In this document: positions 1-7,990 of the stretch, in pieces
How the letters are laid out: every line of letters begins with the position of its first letter
Position numbering within the stretch: the stretch's first letter is position 1
DNA from: Roseococcus sp. SYP-B2431
Lineage (GTDB): Bacteria; Pseudomonadota; Alphaproteobacteria; Acetobacterales; Acetobacteraceae
Direction: 5' to 3'
DNA length: 64,000 bases
NCBI RefSeq assembly: GCF_004336745.1
Contig: NZ_SJXD01000022.1
Location: 605,823 to 669,822 of the forward strand
Made by a program: the position numbers and the translations under genes
The notes under the pieces: model-generated
What the model was told of the DNA's origin: nothing
Database searches by the model: none
What the model saw: only the letters and a program-made list of their open reading frames with translations

Positions 1-1160
1 AGGTTCAGCGCGATACCCGCCCACCAGGCCGCGGCGTAGAAGCCGACGCGGTCGTAGATCGCGCCGGCCAGCCAGGCGCCGAAGGCCATGCCGCCCAGGC
101 TCGCGAAGAACATCACGGGCACGCGCCAGCTCGCCTCGGCCGCCGGGAACAAGGAGCGCACCGCCATCACATAGGCGGGCACGATCCCGCCGAAGCCGAG
201 GCCGTAGGCGGCCGAGACGAAGAAGAGCCCGGCCTCGTCCTGCGTCGCGAGGAAGCCCAGCATCCCAGCCACCTGCGCGATCGAGCCGAGGAACACCGTC
301 CACAGGCCGCCGATCTTGTCCGAGAGCCAGCCCCAGAACTGCCGCGCCAGGAAGGCACTCAGCAACAGCACCGACAGCATCGACGCCCCGCGCGCCGCGG
401 AGATCCCGAGGTCGCCGCAGAAGGCCACCAGATGCGCCGCCGGCATGGCCATGGGCACGCAGCAGAGGAAGGAGCAGGCGGCGATCAGGAACATCGCCAT
501 GTTCGGCGCCATGCCGAGCACGCGGCCGCCGGCGAAGGCCCGGATCCCGCCCGGCCCGCCCTGCGCCAGGGGCGCCGGCTTCAGCACCAGCGCGGCGACG
601 GTCAGGACGGCGCAGGCCGCCAGGAGGCCGTAGGCCTGCATGGTGCGCTGCCAGCCGATGGCCGCGATGGCGCGCTCGAAGAAGAAGGGCCAGATGAAGC
701 CTGCGGCGTACTGGCCCGAGGAGACCAGCGCGAGCGCCGTGCCGCGCCGCCGGTCGAACCAGAGCGAGACATAGGCGAACATCGGCGGAAACAGGGCACC
801 GTTGCCGAAGATCCCGACGCCCAGCCCGATCCCCGCCAGCAGCGACCAGGACTGCCCCAGCGAGGCCAGGAACAGCCCGGCGCAGATCGCGATCCCGCCC
901 ATCATGGCCACGCGCCGCTGGCCGATCCGCGCCGCGAGCAGCCCGCAGACCACGCCGCCGATCCCGCTGCCCATATAGGCCACCGAGGTCGCCAGCGACG
1001 GCAGCGACCGGCCCTCGCCCAGCGTCTCCGCGATGGGCACCAGCCCCACCACGACGATGAGCGGCGCCCCCGCGGCCATGGCGAGCATGGCCAGGGCAGC
1101 GATGGCGATGATCCAGGACTGGCGCGTCTCGACGCTGGCCGCGGCGGCGGCGTCCGGCAT
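1..1160 (-). CDS. MFS transporter, C-terminus cut by window edge
   Basis: Reading the complement from the ATG at 1160 gives an open frame that runs off the left edge (about 386 residues visible). It begins MPDAAAAASVETRQSW and then shows a long series of hydrophobic helices rich in Gly/Ala, with a cytoplasmic loop carrying WFDRRRGTAL after the fourth helix, the place of the MFS loop motif. Later helices include SVLLLSAFLARQFWGWLSDKIGG, of which RQFWGWLSDK is the typical second-half repeat. This is a 12-helix major facilitator, most like the oxalate/formate-antiporter or monocarboxylate branch. Substrate cannot be read from sequence. It stands 39 bp upstream of the HAD gene stop and is transcribed the same way. 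The last part of the protein lies outside the window. Confidence 0.85.
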   Translation of the reverse strand, partial: MPDAAAAASVETRQSWIIAIAALAMLAMAAGAPLIVVVGLVPIAETLGEGRSLPSLATSVAYMGSGIGGVVCGLLAARIGQRRVAMMGGIAICAGLFLASLGQSWSLLAGIGLGVGIFGNGALFPPMFAYVSLWFDRRRGTALALVSSGQYAAGFIWPFFFERAIAAIGWQRTMQAYGLLAACAVLTVAALVLKPAPLAQGGPGGIRAFAGGRVLGMAPNMAMFLIAACSFLCCVPMAMPAAHLVAFCGDLGISAARGASMLSVLLLSAFLARQFWGWLSDKIGGLWTVFLGSIAQVAGMLGFLATQDEAGLFFVSAAYGLGFGGIVPAYVMAVRSLFPAAEASWRVPVMFFASLGGMAFGAWLAGAIYDRVGFYAAAWWAGIALN

Positions 1161-1199
1161 GTGATGGTTTCCCCCTGGATCAGTCTCGGCGGAAGGCGG

Positions 1200-1838
1200 T
1201 CAGCCGTCCAGGCCCGCCAGGTGGGCGGCGAAGCGCGGCATGCCCTCGATATGCGGCACGCCGAGTCCGGGCACGATCCCCAGCACCCGGCAGCCCGCCG
1301 CCATGCCGGCCGCGGCGCCGGGGGCGCTGTCCTCCACCACCAGGCAGTCCTCGGGCCGGACGCCGCAGGCACGGGCCGCGGCGAGGTAGAGGTCCGGCGC
1401 CGGCTTGGGCAGCTCGACATCCTCGAAGCTGAAGATGCGGCCCTCGAAGTAGTGCGCGAAGCCGAGCACGCGCATCTTCACGGCCAGCTCGCCGCGCGAG
1501 GAGTTGGAACAGAGCGCCATGGGAAGGCCGGCCGCCCGCACGGCCTCCAACGCCGCCCCGGCGCCCGGGATCGGGCGAAGGCCGGTGGAAAGCGCCGCCT
1601 CGATGCGGCGGCCAAGCGCCCGGGACCAGCCGGCCGGCAGCCTTCCGATGCGGGCCTCGATCTTCGGCTCCATGTCGGGCAGCGCCAGACCGAGGAACTC
1701 GTGCTGCGCCTCATGCGGGGTCATGGGCCAGCCGAGGGCGGTCAGCTCCTCGGCGACGATGCCGTTGGCCACGCCCTCGCTATCGGCCAGCACGCCGTCG
1801 CAGTCGAAGAGGACGGCCCCGATGGCGGCGGTCCTCAT
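1200..1838 (-). CDS. HAD-family hydrolase (phosphoglycolate phosphatase-like)
   Basis: A 212-residue protein. Motif I is FDCDGVLADSE (nucleophile Asp12, acid Asp14), motif II is the LCSNSS region, and motif III/IV follows as KPAPDLY and VVEDSAPG. This is the beta-phosphoglucomutase / phosphoglycolate phosphatase subgroup of haloacid dehalogenase hydrolases with a helical cap between motifs I and II. The ATG at 1838 was chosen because it overlaps the hemH stop by four bases (ATGA), which implies translational coupling, and because motif I then starts 12 residues in, as is normal. Substrate is not identifiable; a small phosphorylated sugar or glycolate is typical for the family. Confidence 0.88.
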   Translation of the reverse strand: MRTAAIGAVLFDCDGVLADSEGVANGIVAEELTALGWPMTPHEAQHEFLGLALPDMEPKIEARIGRLPAGWSRALGRRIEAALSTGLRPIPGAGAALEAVRAAGLPMALCSNSSRGELAVKMRVLGFAHYFEGRIFSFEDVELPKPAPDLYLAAARACGVRPEDCLVVEDSAPGAAAGMAAGCRVLGIVPGLGVPHIEGMPRFAAHLAGLDG

Positions 1839-2917
1839 GCCGCCTTGGCGAGCAGGGCATTGGCCTTGGCATGGGGGCAGTCGCTGTGCTCGCGCGGGCA
1901 TTGGCGGGCGCCGGCGAAGCTGCAGAGCGTGCGCGCCGAGTGCTGCGTCCGCCGCGTGAGATCGGCCAGCGCGGCGATGAAGCCGGCATCGGCATTCTGG
2001 GCCGGCACGCGGAAATAGCCGGGAATCCCGTGCTGTTCGGCGACATGCCGATATTCCACATCCAGCTCCACCAGCGTCTCGGAATGCTCGGAGACGAAGG
2101 CGATGGGGCAGATCAGCACCGCCACCTTCTCCCCCGCGGCCCGCACGATCTCGGCCTCCGTCGAAGGTCCGATCCACTTCTGCGGCGTCACGCGCGACTG
2201 GTAGCAGACCACGTGGTCCAGCCCCGGCAAGTCCATGGCCGCGACCACGGCCGCCATGGTCCGCTCGACCTGCCATTGATAGGGATCGCCCGCCTTGACG
2301 ATCCGCTCCGGCAGGCCGTGCGCCGAGAAGAGCACGCGCAGCTTCACCTCCGCCGGCAGTTCCGCCCGCGCCTTCGCATGGGCCTCCTCCACCAGCCGGG
2401 CCGTCGCCTGGGCGAAGCCGGCATCCGAATGGAAGCAGCAGAGGGTGGAGGTCGGCAGCGCGAGCCCGATGGCGGCGCTGGCCTCGTTCCAGGCGGTGAC
2501 GGAGCTTCCCGTCGTGGTCGAGGAATATTGCGGATAGAGCGGGATCAGCAGGACTTCGTCCGCGCGCCAGTCCTTCACCGCGCGGGCGGCCTCGTCCGAG
2601 AAGGGGTGCCAGTACCGCATGGCGACGAAGCAGCGGTACTCCGTGCCGGGTTCCCTCGCATTCAGCGCGGTTTCCAGGGCCCGGGCCTGCTCCTCCGTCA
2701 GCTCGCGCAGCGGCGACCTGCCGCCGATGATGGCGTAGTTCTCCTGCGCCGCCTTGACCCGCTTCCAGGCGATCAGCCGCCCGAGCCAGGGCCGCACGAA
2801 ATCCGGCACCCGCAGGATCGCCGGATCGGTGAAGAGGTTGACCAGGAAGGGCCGCACCGCCTCGGGGGCATCGGGCCCGCCGAGGTTGAACAGCACCACC
2901 GCCACGCGCCGTGTCAT
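1835..2917 (-). CDS. hemH: Ferrochelatase
   Basis: Ferrochelatase inserts Fe(II) into protoporphyrin IX, the last step of protoheme synthesis. The protein (360 residues from the ATG at 2917; a TTG two codons upstream is also open) starts with VAVVLFNLGGP and has the catalytic region FSAHGLPERIVKAGDPY, with the metal-binding histidine in SAHGLP, and SEHSETLVELD with the conserved Glu. A Shine-Dalgarno-like AGGA lies upstream of 2917. The C-terminus has three cysteines spaced C-x7-C-x6-C, and there is an internal CC pair in TSTLCCFHSD. Together these resemble the [2Fe-2S] ligands known from some bacterial ferrochelatases. It sits next to hemE, two heme-pathway genes on one strand, separated by a palindromic element. 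Confidence 0.96.
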   Translation of the reverse strand: MTRRVAVVLFNLGGPDAPEAVRPFLVNLFTDPAILRVPDFVRPWLGRLIAWKRVKAAQENYAIIGGRSPLRELTEEQARALETALNAREPGTEYRCFVAMRYWHPFSDEAARAVKDWRADEVLLIPLYPQYSSTTTGSSVTAWNEASAAIGLALPTSTLCCFHSDAGFAQATARLVEEAHAKARAELPAEVKLRVLFSAHGLPERIVKAGDPYQWQVERTMAAVVAAMDLPGLDHVVCYQSRVTPQKWIGPSTEAEIVRAAGEKVAVLICPIAFVSEHSETLVELDVEYRHVAEQHGIPGYFRVPAQNADAGFIAALADLTRRTQHSARTLCSFAGARQCPREHSDCPHAKANALLAKAA

Positions 2918-2936
2918 CTGCAATTCCTGGTCATCC

Positions 2937-3044
2937 AGAGCATCATCCGATCAGACGGAATCGTTTGGTCGGATCAAGATGCTCGCAAAAACAAATCGCT
3001 GGAGGCTTCGCAGTGAGCCCTTGCGAACGAAGAAGGCTCCAGCG
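2937..3044. repeat. Palindromic extragenic element between hemE and hemH
   Basis: Two nested inverted repeats fill the hemE-hemH gap. The first pairs GAGCATC (2938-2944) with GATGCTC (2978-2984), and inside it ATCCGATCA (2945-2953) with TGGTCGGAT (2966-2974, one G:T pair). The second pairs CGCTGGAG (2997-3004) with CTCCAGCG (3037-3044). The left arm up to CGGAATCG is 22/27 identical to a sequence after cdsA at 36185, so this is probably a REP-like dispersed element. It may also act as a terminator for hemE or stabilise the hemH message. Confidence 0.6.
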
Positions 3045-3096
3045 GGACATACCCCCTCTCGCCTCGGTTTCAACCCACCCCTGACCGGCCCATCGC

Positions 3097-4134
3097 TCAG
3101 GCGGCCCGCAGAAGCTTCATCAGCGCGGAAACGTGTTCGGGCGGCGTCGGCTGCTCCACGCCGTGGCCGAGATTGAAGATGAAGGGCCGCCCCTTCATGG
3201 CCTGCAGGATGCCCTGGGCCTGGCGCTGGAGGGCCTCGCCGCCGGCCAGCAGGGCCTCCGGGTCCAGATTGCCCTGGAGGGCCGTGGCGGCCGGGATATG
3301 CGCCGCCGCCCAGGCCGGGTCCATCGCCGTGTCCATGGCCACCGCCTGCACGCCCGTCGCGGCCGCGTATTCGACCAGCATGGGCCCGGCCAGCCGGGGG
3401 AAGCCGATCACCGGGATATCCGGCCGCGCCGCCTTCAGCGCCGCCCGCAGCCGCTTCGTGGGGGCGATCACCCATTCGCGGAAGGCGCTCGGCGGCAACT
3501 GGCCGGCCCAGCTGTCGAAGATCATCAGCACCTCGGCGCCCGCCTCGGCCTGGGCCAGGAGATAGGCCAGGGTGGCCGCCTCGAGCTTCGCCATAAGCTC
3601 GCAGAAGAAGGCAGGGTCCTCGTGGACCAGCCGGCGGGCTTGCTTGAACTCGCCGCCGCCCTTGCCCTCGACCATGTAGCAGGCGACCGTCCACAGCCCG
3701 CCCGCGAAGCCGATGAGCGTGGTCCCGGGGTGCTCGGCCGCCAGCGCCGCGCGGACCCGCCGCACCGTCCCCATGATCGGTGCCGCCCTGGCCACGGCGC
3801 CCTCGACGTCCAGCGCCGCCAGCCCCGCGCGATCGCGGATCGGCGGCAGGCGCGGGCCTTCCCCTTCCGCGAAGGTCAGGCCCTGTCCCATCGCCCAGGG
3901 CACGATCAGGATGTCCGAGAAGAGGATCGCCGCATCCACGCCGTAGCGCCGGACCGGCTGCAGCGTGACCTCGGCCGCCAGCTCCGGGTTGAGGCAGAGC
4001 TGCATGAAGCTTCCGGCCTGGGCCCGCGTCGCGCGGTACTCGGGCAGATGCCGCCCTGCCTGGCGCATGAGCCAGGCGGGTGGCGGCCAGACGCTCTCCC
4101 CGGAGAGCACCTGCAGAACGGGTTTGGCTGACAT
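3097..4134 (-). CDS. hemE: Uroporphyrinogen III decarboxylase
   Basis: HemE removes four carboxyl groups from uroporphyrinogen III to give coproporphyrinogen III in the cytoplasm. The 345-residue protein matches the family length. It has the substrate-pocket signature WLMRQAGRHLPEYR near the N-terminus, ILFSDILIVPWAMG with the catalytic-region Asp, GFAGGLWTVACYMVEG, FDSWAG, and the C-terminal NLGHGVEQPTPPEHV. The ATG at 4134 gives MSAKPVLQ and the conserved MRQAGR at the expected distance; the open frame continues upstream, but that extension is unlike the family. It is divergent from the PEP-synthase regulator gene, and the gap between them looks like a replication origin. Confidence 0.97.
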   Translation of the reverse strand: MSAKPVLQVLSGESVWPPPAWLMRQAGRHLPEYRATRAQAGSFMQLCLNPELAAEVTLQPVRRYGVDAAILFSDILIVPWAMGQGLTFAEGEGPRLPPIRDRAGLAALDVEGAVARAAPIMGTVRRVRAALAAEHPGTTLIGFAGGLWTVACYMVEGKGGGEFKQARRLVHEDPAFFCELMAKLEAATLAYLLAQAEAGAEVLMIFDSWAGQLPPSAFREWVIAPTKRLRAALKAARPDIPVIGFPRLAGPMLVEYAAATGVQAVAMDTAMDPAWAAAHIPAATALQGNLDPEALLAGGEALQRQAQGILQAMKGRPFIFNLGHGVEQPTPPEHVSALMKLLRAA

Positions 4135-4441
4135 GGCCGGGACCAAACCAGAGAAATAAGAAAAGAAGAAGAGTCTGTGGTGGTAGATAGGGCCTGTGGA
4201 TAACGGGTAGGCAATTCGCCCCGGAACCATCCACAGGCTTGTCCCTGGGATTGACTCGACGGGAATCCCCCTGGCCGCCAGCCCGTCCCGCCGATGTCCC
4301 GAATCCCGGCCCTGGCCTTCCGGGATCATACAGGCCGGGGAAAGATGTTCCGGTTATCCCCGCTGACCCGGCCGGCATTGCGGCGGGCCCCGATCCATCC
4401 CCATGATCCCCGGAACACAGGCAATTCATCCACAGGCCCCC
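4135..4441. other. oriC: Candidate chromosomal replication origin (oriC) between hemE and ppsR
   Basis: This 307-bp divergent gap holds no plausible gene. It contains a perfect DnaA-box 9-mer, TTATCCACA on the minus strand (4195-4203). A 10-mer ATCCACAGGC occurs twice (4229-4238 and 4428-4437), each shortly after AGGCAATTC (4209-4217 and 4419-4427). There is a weaker TTATCCCCG (4354-4362). Next to hemE is an A/G-rich stretch (about 4141-4175, low GC for this window) that could be the unwinding element. Three GANTC sites (4253, 4263, 4301) suit cell-cycle methylation. The Caulobacter and Rickettsia origins lie in the same place beside hemE. Function is inferred; the motifs and gene order are seen. 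Confidence 0.65.
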
Positions 4442-5329
4442 ATGGCGATCCGCCAAACCAACCTTCACCTGGTCTCCGACAGCACCGGCGAGACGCTGAA
4501 CAGCATCTCGCGCGCCGTCATCGCCCGTTTCGACAGTCCGGGCATCGTGCAGCACCGCTGGTTCCTGGTCCGCTCCCGGATGAACCTCGACCGCGTGATC
4601 GAGGGCATCGAGCAGGAGCCGGGGCCCGTCATCTTCACCCTGGTCGACCGCAGCCTGCGCCACACGCTGGAGGAGACCTGCTCGCGCCTCGGCATCTCCT
4701 GCCTTTCGGTGCTCGACGGCGTCACCGAGCTGCTCCAGGCCGAGATCGGCGCCCGGGCCATGGAGAAGCGCGCGGCCCAGCACGTCATGGACGCGGATTA
4801 TTTCCGGCGGATCGACGCCATGCACTACGTGCTCAGCCACGACGACGGCCAGGGCACGGCCGGCATCGCCAATGCGGACGTCGTCCTCGTCGGCGTCTCG
4901 CGCAGCAGCAAGACGCCCACCTGCTTCTATCTCGCCAACCGCGGCGTGAAGGCGGCCAATATCCCGCTCGTCCCGGGCGCGGCCCTGCCGCCCGAGCTCG
5001 AGAACCCGCCCTGCCCCGTGGTGGGCCTGACCATCGACGCCGTCGCCCTGCTCGACATCCGCCGCCATCGCCTCCGCATCATCGGCGCCGACGGCATGCG
5101 CATGGGCGAGAGCGAATATGTGGACCCCGAGGCGGTGAAGAAGGAGATCCTTGCGGCCCGCCGCCTCTGCGCCGCCCGCGGCTGGCCCGTCATCGACGTC
5201 ACGCGCCGCTCCATCGAGGAGACGGCGGCCACAGTGATGCAGCAGGTCGATCTCTGGCACGCCAAGCACGCCCGGCGGGCCGCGGCCCCGGAGGACCCGG
5301 CCGCCTCGATCCTGGGCACCAGGGCGTGA
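4442..5329 (+). CDS. ppsR: Pyruvate, water dikinase regulatory protein (DUF299 kinase/pyrophosphorylase)
   Basis: This bifunctional regulator switches PEP synthase or PPDK off and on by ADP-dependent phosphorylation of a threonine and Pi-dependent dephosphorylation. The protein (295 residues from ATG 4442) starts [16 protein letters not shown], the family hallmark, and carries the P-loop-like [18 protein letters not shown] (residues 151-168). The C-terminus [10 protein letters not shown] is also typical. An upstream ATG at 4403 would add 13 residues running through the DnaA-box-like repeat, so 4442 is preferred. It overlaps maf by four bases. The pair is the first gene block to the right of the origin in several alphaproteobacteria. 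Confidence 0.93.
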   Translation: MAIRQTNLHLVSDSTGETLNSISRAVIARFDSPGIVQHRWFLVRSRMNLDRVIEGIEQEPGPVIFTLVDRSLRHTLEETCSRLGISCLSVLDGVTELLQAEIGARAMEKRAAQHVMDADYFRRIDAMHYVLSHDDGQGTAGIANADVVLVGVSRSSKTPTCFYLANRGVKAANIPLVPGAALPPELENPPCPVVGLTIDAVALLDIRRHRLRIIGADGMRMGESEYVDPEAVKKEILAARRLCAARGWPVIDVTRRSIEETAATVMQQVDLWHAKHARRAAAPEDPAASILGTRA

Positions 5330-5919
5330 GGCTCATCCTCGCCTCGCAGAGCCTTGCCCGCCGCGCCCTGCTCGAGGGCGCGGGGCTGGAATTCGACTCC
5401 CTGCCCGCGTCGGTGGACGAGGCCACCATCAAGGAGAGCGCCAGGGCCGAGGGCCTGCCGCCGGCCGAGGCGGCGGCGCTGCTGGCCGATGCGAAGGCCT
5501 CGCGCATCGCCAGGCGCCATCCCGACGCGGTCGTCATCGGTGCCGACCAGCTCCTGGTCTGCGAAGGGGAATGGTTCGACAAGCCGGTCGATGTCGAGGC
5601 CGCGCGCGCGCATCTGCACCGGCTGCGCAACCGCGCGCACGAGCTCGTCACGGCGACCGTCGTCTGGCGGAACGGCGGGCGCGCCTGGCATCACGTCGCC
5701 ACGCCGCGGCTCGCAATGCGCGATTTTTCGGAGGCCTTCCTCGACGAATACCTCGCCAGGGAAGGCGCCTATGTGACCTCCAGCGTCGGGGCCTATCGGT
5801 TGGAGGGGCTGGGGATCCAGCTCATGCGGGAGATTCGCGGCGACCACTCCGCGATCCTGGGGCTGCCGCTGCTGCCGCTGCTCGCCTATCTGAGGGAGTC
5901 GGGCGTCATCCCAAGGTAG
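5326..5919 (+). CDS. maf: Maf-like nucleotide pyrophosphatase
   Basis: Maf/YceF-type house-cleaning pyrophosphatase that hydrolyses dTTP/UTP or modified nucleoside triphosphates. The GTG at 5326 overlaps the ppsR stop (GTGA), giving 197 residues that start [16 protein letters not shown], the conserved substrate-loop motif. It then has [31 protein letters not shown] with the catalytic Asp, FDKPVD, and [28 protein letters not shown] at the C-terminus. The usual Pro in SPRR is replaced, giving SLARR. No aroE, coaE or dnaQ follows, as would be expected in the Caulobacter order; a Bug receptor does. Confidence 0.93.
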   Translation: MRLILASQSLARRALLEGAGLEFDSLPASVDEATIKESARAEGLPPAEAAALLADAKASRIARRHPDAVVIGADQLLVCEGEWFDKPVDVEAARAHLHRLRNRAHELVTATVVWRNGGRAWHHVATPRLAMRDFSEAFLDEYLAREGAYVTSSVGAYRLEGLGIQLMREIRGDHSAILGLPLLPLLAYLRESGVIPR

Positions 5920-5927
5920 CATCCGAG

Positions 5928-5964
5928 GGGGCTTTGCCCCGGGCAAGCCTGCGGGAAGCTTGCC
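5928..5964 (+). terminator. Tandem hairpins after maf
   Basis: Directly after the maf stop are GGGGC-TTT-GCCCC (5928-5940) and GGCAAGC (5942-5948) pairing with GCTTGCC (5958-5964). There is no clear U-run, as is common in very GC-rich genomes. A transcription stop for the ppsR-maf unit is the likely role. Confidence 0.5.
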
Positions 5965-6037
5965 TTCCTGCAGCACCGATCGGTTGCCGGCGGGCGAGCG
6001 CCGCGCTACCAAAAATCAAAACCAGGAACTGTCCCAG

Positions 6038-7009
6038 ATGAACATCACCCGCCGCGCCGCATTCGGCACCGCCCTTGCCATGCCCGTTCTCGCCACGCCC
6101 GCCCTCGCTCAGGCTTGGCAGCCCACGCGACCTCTGCGCCTGATCGTCACCTATCCGCCCGGCGGCGTGAACGACATCGTCGGCCGCATCATCGCCGACA
6201 GTCTCGGCCGCGAGCTCGGCCAGCCCGTCATCATCGAGAACCGCGCGGGCGCCGGCGGCAATATCGGCACCGTCGCGGCAGCCCAGGCCGAGCCCGACGG
6301 CTATACGATCCTCTTCGGCACCACGGCCATGTTCGGCGTGAACCCCATCCTCTACGCCAGTTCCGGCGTGGACGCCGCCCGCGACTTCGTCAGCCTCGGC
6401 ACCGTCGGCGAGGTCGCGAACGTCCTCTCCGTGGTGCCCGAGCGCGTGCGGGCCACCAATCTCCAGGACTTCATCCGGGAGGCGAAGAGCCGGCCACTCG
6501 TCTACGGCTCGGTCGGCAACGGCTCCTCCTCGCATCTCTCGGCGACGGTCTTCCTGCGCATGGCCGGCATCGAGGCGACCCACGTGCCCTATCGCGGCTC
6601 CTCGCCCCTCGTGGCCGCCATGCTGGCGAAGGAGGTGGATTTCGGCTTCGACACCACCGCCACCTCCACCGCGCAGATCCGCTCGGGGTCCTTGCGTCCG
6701 CTGGCGGTGACCACGACGCGCCGCGCCAGCGCCCTGCCCGACGTGCCGACCATGATCGAGGGCGGGTTGGCCGGCTATGATCTCGGCATCTGGTTCAACC
6801 TCGGCGTGGTGAAGCGCACGCCGGAGCCGATCGTCGCCCGCCTGACCGAGGCGCTGTCCAAGGCCCGCGACGAGCAGACCGCCCAGCGTCTGCGGACCGC
6901 CTTCGTCGAGCCCTTCATCGTGCCGGCCGCGGAGAACCAGAGCTTCGTGGCGCAGAGCGCGGCCCGTTGGCAGGACATTGCCCGCCAGGCCCGGATCGCA
7001 ATCGACTGA
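6038..7009 (+). CDS. Tripartite tricarboxylate transporter substrate-binding protein (Bug family)
   Basis: A periplasmic solute receptor of 323 residues. The signal peptide has a twin-arginine-like start (NITRRAAFG) followed by a hydrophobic stretch and ATPALAQA. The mature part has the Bug signatures PLRLIVTYPPGGVNDIVGR, VIIENRAGAGGNIG, DGYTILFG and THVPYRGSSPLVAAML. Such receptors bind carboxylates and normally feed TctA/TctB membrane subunits, none of which is in this window. The ATG at 6038 is chosen because it starts the signal peptide; an earlier ATG at 5960 would add a non-signal extension. The gene stands alone after maf. Confidence 0.93.
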   Translation: MNITRRAAFGTALAMPVLATPALAQAWQPTRPLRLIVTYPPGGVNDIVGRIIADSLGRELGQPVIIENRAGAGGNIGTVAAAQAEPDGYTILFGTTAMFGVNPILYASSGVDAARDFVSLGTVGEVANVLSVVPERVRATNLQDFIREAKSRPLVYGSVGNGSSSHLSATVFLRMAGIEATHVPYRGSSPLVAAMLAKEVDFGFDTTATSTAQIRSGSLRPLAVTTTRRASALPDVPTMIEGGLAGYDLGIWFNLGVVKRTPEPIVARLTEALSKARDEQTAQRLRTAFVEPFIVPAAENQSFVAQSAARWQDIARQARIAID

Positions 7010-7039
7010 TCCTGCCGGATTTGGCATGATCCGGCCCGC

Positions 7040-7072
7040 GCGGGCGTGCCGGAATGGTAGACGGAAGGGACT
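7040..7072 (+). pseudogene. 5' half of a split tRNA-Leu gene
   Basis: The sequence starts GCGGGCG (acceptor 5' strand), then TG, a D-arm with CCG (7049-7051) pairing with CGG (7062-7064) around AATGGTAGA, then AAGGGACT. It aligns base for base with the intact tRNA-Leu at 8628 as far as the anticodon stem, but after CTAAAAT the sequence stops being tRNA-like. The missing 3' half, with a matching acceptor strand CGCCCGT, is at 8732-8792. Joining the two at GGGACT gives an 86-nt tRNA-Leu(UAA). The compensatory D-stem shows it was once a real gene. Confidence 0.72.
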
Positions 7073-7321
7073 AAAATTCTCGGGACTTTAGCCCCACCCC
7101 GGTCCTATCTCCGCAGCTAGGAAGCGTCCTTCCGCAAATCCTGTGCAATACAGCCGCATCTATATTAGATCGGGAAGCGTCCTATGTGACAGGCTTTAGA
7201 TTGCGCATCAAAATTCGCTGAAATCACCTTCTTTGGCCCGCAAGAATCCGGCCTGAGGCGGGCCAATAACTGGCTTACTAGTTCCCGCTAGGCAGCGCTT
7301 CGGTGCAGCTTGCTGCACCAT

Positions 7322-7990
7322 TCACTCACCATGTTTCCGCCGGGCCTCTTCCTCCTCCTCCGCTCGTCGTTCGTACTCTTCCTCAGCCCGTCGTTCGTTG
7401 AGCGCATCTCTTTCTAAATCAACATCGTACTCGGGAGGTGGTTCCTCTGAACGATTCGGGGGAGTCGGGGGAGGAGGGATGCTAGTGTTCTCCGGCTGTT
7501 CCATGTGCCTAAGAGGGCCAGCTACGGTGTCGCCCCATTCGGACAGACCCCATCCATAAGATCGGCTTGCAACAAAACGACCGTTCCCATAGCGAGCAAG
7601 TTGGTTTCCCAGATCGGTTGTAGCAGCCCCTGGCCTTCCTCTCCCGAGGTCAAAGCTTCCTTCGATATTGAGCATTTCCGCCAAATCGATGGGACGGATA
7701 CGACGTTGCTCACGAGAAAGAATCTCAGCGGCCTTTTCGGCAATCATTGCTCCTCTGGGAGGCATTTTTGCAACCGATGGCCCCGGTACTCTGGTAGGAT
7801 AAGCCGCTGAATCCAAGGTGAATGCTGTAATGCGCCTAGGCTTTTCAGGCTCCCCCGCCAATTTACGGAGGACCGCGAGGGAAGTCCTAAGGTCGTTGAC
7901 CCAACGCTCTGCTTCTTCCGCGTCAATCCGCAGTTGAGCAGCTCTCTCCTCCGCCTCACTCAGCTCGGCTTCGAGTCTGTCAATATCCAT
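7322..7990 (-). CDS. Hypothetical coiled-coil protein with possible winged-helix domain
   Basis: A 222-residue protein of unrecognised function. Residues 1-50 are a heptad-rich coiled coil (MDIDRLEAELSEAEERAAQL). Residues 85-155 (IAEKAAEILSREQRRIRPID to YGNGRFVASRSYGWGL) resemble a small winged-helix of the HARE-HTH kind found in restriction and chromatin proteins; that likeness is by eye only. Then come a proline-rich segment (PPPPTPPNRSEEPPPEYD) and a highly charged Glu/Arg tail (EEEYERRAEEEEEARRK). Base composition and codon use are clearly less GC-rich than the neighbours, consistent with acquisition. It is the only gene inside the DNA that splits tRNA-Leu. Confidence 0.65.
   Translation of the reverse strand: MDIDRLEAELSEAEERAAQLRIDAEEAERWVNDLRTSLAVLRKLAGEPEKPRRITAFTLDSAAYPTRVPGPSVAKMPPRGAMIAEKAAEILSREQRRIRPIDLAEMLNIEGSFDLGRGRPGAATTDLGNQLARYGNGRFVASRSYGWGLSEWGDTVAGPLRHMEQPENTSIPPPPTPPNRSEEPPPEYDVDLERDALNERRAEEEYERRAEEEEEARRKHGE

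Noticed and set aside
7040..7125. Intact tRNA-Leu at 7040
   Set aside because: The 5' half is good but no T-arm or 3' acceptor follows; these are found only at 8732-8792.
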